A DNA stretch of 39,311 nt, taken from NCBI RefSeq assembly GCF_002733835.1, contig NZ_NVWY01000042.1, positions 1 through 39,311 of the forward strand. The letters run 5' to 3'. The number at the start of each line of letters is the position of its first letter. The first letter of the stretch is position 1. Under the pieces are notes generated by a model. It ran no database searches. It was not told where the DNA came from and worked only from the letters and a program-made list of their open reading frames with translations. Shown here in pieces: positions 37,828 through 39,311 of this stretch. The position numbers and the translations under genes are program-made. The stretch comes from Alcanivorax sp. (GTDB lineage Bacteria; Pseudomonadota; Gammaproteobacteria; Pseudomonadales; Alcanivoracaceae).

Positions 37828-38973
37828 ATGCTAACTGACACACTACAGCAGGTGGTTTACAAGCGAACCCGCCCCTGGCGGCATCGCCTGGACAATGGCC
37901 GGGCGCGCCTTTTCGACGCCCAGCAACTCAGCCAGGCGGAACAGACGCCCTACGAGACCCTGTTCGACGACGGTCTGGTAAAACTGCGTTATTACCCGCC
38001 GCTGACCGAAAGCGCCATCCCGCTGTCGGACGGCACCGTAGTGCCGGTCAGCCAGACCACCCAGCGCACGCCATTGGTGCTGGTGGCACCGCTGGCAGTG
38101 AACATGCTGATCTATGATCTGTTCCCCCAGCGCAGTCTGGTGCGTTACCTGCGCGCCCGCGGGTTCGAGCTGTACATGGTCGACTGGGGCCGCCCCGGCC
38201 GCCATCACAACCACCTGAGCCTGAGCAGCTACTTTGCGGACTATCTGCCCAAACTGCTGGTGCAGGTCCGCCAGCACAGTGGTGAGCAGAAACTGAGCCT
38301 GCACGGCTGGAGCTTCGGCGGATTGTTCAGCCTCTGCTACGCCGCCCTGGGTAACGACCCGGACATCAACAACCTGGTATTGATCGGCGCGCCCACGGAT
38401 TATCACCGCAACGGCGCGCTGGGCGGCCAGTACCGCGCCCTGAGCCGCCGGGCCAAGTGGATTCGCAAACGCACCGGCCTGCGTATCCATGATGTGCCTG
38501 CGGACCTGTTGCGTTCCCCGGGCTGGGTAAACAGCCTGGCCTTCAAGCTCACCAACCCCATTGGCAGCCTGCAGGGTTACTGGAGCCTGATGAAGAACCT
38601 GCATGACCGGGACTTCGTCGCCTCCCACGCCACCAACGGGGCTTTTCTGGACGACATGGTGGCCTACCCCGGCGGCGTGATTCAGGACATCATCCGCTAC
38701 CTGTGGACGGACAACGTGGTCGCCCACGGCCAACTCCCCATGGAAGGGACTGACGGGCACCTGAACCAGGTCACCGCTAACGTGCTGAACATTACCGGTG
38801 CCAACGATCCCATCGTCACCCCGGAATGCAGCCAGGCCATGAAACCGCTGATTCGCAGCAAGGATAAAACCTTTGTCACCATTGATGGTGGGCATATGGG
38901 TATCCTGGGCAGCGCCGCCGCACAGAAACAGAGCTGGGGGCGCATTGCGGAATGGTTGATCGAGCGGGATTAA
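37828..38973 (+). CDS. PhaC-like alpha/beta hydrolase with a serine nucleophile
   Basis: The 381-residue product aligns in style with class III/I polyhydroxyalkanoate synthases: TPLVLVAPLAVNMLIYDLFP, RGFELYMVDWGRPG, and the lid-region phrase NLHDRDF. The nucleophile elbow is HGWSFGG with Ser162; true PHA synthases have Cys here. Asp327 (TGANDPIV) and His356 (DGGHMGIL) complete a triad. It is therefore more likely a lipase, esterase or PHA-related hydrolase than a polymerase, though relatives are often annotated as PHA synthase. A GTG lies 9 bases upstream in frame; I prefer ATG 37828 with GGTGG before it. Family assignment is good, substrate unknown. Confidence 0.85.
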   Translation: MLTDTLQQVVYKRTRPWRHRLDNGRARLFDAQQLSQAEQTPYETLFDDGLVKLRYYPPLTESAIPLSDGTVVPVSQTTQRTPLVLVAPLAVNMLIYDLFPQRSLVRYLRARGFELYMVDWGRPGRHHNHLSLSSYFADYLPKLLVQVRQHSGEQKLSLHGWSFGGLFSLCYAALGNDPDINNLVLIGAPTDYHRNGALGGQYRALSRRAKWIRKRTGLRIHDVPADLLRSPGWVNSLAFKLTNPIGSLQGYWSLMKNLHDRDFVASHATNGAFLDDMVAYPGGVIQDIIRYLWTDNVVAHGQLPMEGTDGHLNQVTANVLNITGANDPIVTPECSQAMKPLIRSKDKTFVTIDGGHMGILGSAAAQKQSWGRIAEWLIERD

Positions 38974-39248
38974 AAGCAGCAACAAGCTGCTAGTGACTAG
39001 CGACAACTCGGGTTAGGCGCGGTGCCTCACGGTGGCCGCTCTGCCCGCGGGAGCCAGTTCAAAGTCCAAAGTTGAAAGTTGAAAAGGAAAACCGGGGCGA
39101 CACCAGCCTCTCCGTTGGCTCTACTGTAGGAGCCCAACTTGAGGGGCGAACCGAGCGGAGCGAGTCGACAGGAATCCAGATCTACCCGCAATATTTCCTG
39201 AAACCTGTCGAGCCCAAGGAACTTTTCTGGCTTCCCCTATCTATTTTT
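38974..39248. repeat. Repeat-rich non-coding region after the hydrolase
   Basis: No gene is seen. The region holds a small hairpin after the stop (AGCAGC/GCTGCT, about 38975-38991), an AGTTGAAAGTTGAAAAG segment like the rsgA-rhdA repeat (near 39070), a GTAGGAGC segment like the queG-orn REP element (39126), and TCGACAGG (39165-39172) paired with CCTGTCGA (39204-39211). It appears to be a patchwork of dispersed repeats. Confidence 0.55.
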
Positions 39249-39311
39249 CGCAACTCGCAACTCGCAACTCGCAACTCGCAACTCGCAACTCGCAACTCGC
39301 AACTCGCAACT
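39249..39311. repeat. Heptamer tandem repeat (CGCAACT) at the window end
   Basis: Nine perfect copies of the seven-base unit CGCAACT run without interruption to the last base, so the array is cut by the window edge and its true length is unknown. Confidence 0.95.

Noticed and set aside
39249..39311. CRISPR array
   Set aside because: The unit is seven bases, contiguous and without spacers; it is a simple tandem repeat.

Overview
The window looks like chromosome of a marine gammaproteobacterium of the Alcanivorax type (order Oceanospirillales or Pseudomonadales). I infer this from gene order, protein style and a moderately GC-rich composition; no 16S gene is present to settle it. The housekeeping genes reproduce, almost gene for gene, the block known from Escherichia coli and Pseudomonas: psd, rsgA, orn, queG, nnr, tsaE, amiB, mutL, miaA, hfq, hflX, hflK, hflC, DUF2065 (yjeT), then hisZ (Pseudomonas-like) and purA.

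Layout. From 129 to 2830 on the minus strand lie purA, hisZ and a small DUF2065 membrane protein. From 3184 to 21582, also on the minus strand, sits a six-gene accessory cluster of about 18.4 kb. It separates hflC from DUF2065, which are normally neighbours. From 21909 to 32797 on the minus strand come hflC, hflK, hflX, hfq, miaA, mutL, amiB, tsaE and nnr, mostly overlapping or tightly spaced. From 32898 to 38973 lie queG (+), orn (-), rsgA (+), a RhdA-type sulfurtransferase (+), psd (+) and a PhaC-like alpha/beta hydrolase (+). Short dispersed repeats fill several gaps in this last part, and the window ends in a heptamer tandem repeat.

The accessory cluster is the notable part. In transcription order it encodes: a 157-residue single-domain DUF11 secreted protein; a 978-residue multi-DUF11 protein; a 2098-residue protein with DUF11-like modules, an SdrD-B-like module and an Ig-like module, fused to a C-terminal outer-membrane beta-barrel; a 194-residue OmpA-like peptidoglycan-binding lipoprotein; a 951-residue multi-DUF11 protein; and a 1659-residue mosaic with an L-type-lectin-like domain, GEVED domains, SdrD-B-like domains and a terminal DUF11. 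All have Sec or lipoprotein signal peptides. None has a recognisable sortase, PEP-CTERM, RTX or T9SS sorting tail. The simplest reading is a dedicated surface fibre or adhesin layer. The barrel protein would be its outer-membrane anchor or export pore, the lipoprotein its cell-wall tether, the two upstream DUF11 proteins its abundant subunits, and the lectin mosaic its ligand-binding component. A terminator-like hairpin after the second gene could set the ratio of subunits to assembly proteins. This model is inference from domain content and gene order; I know of no characterised system with exactly this layout.
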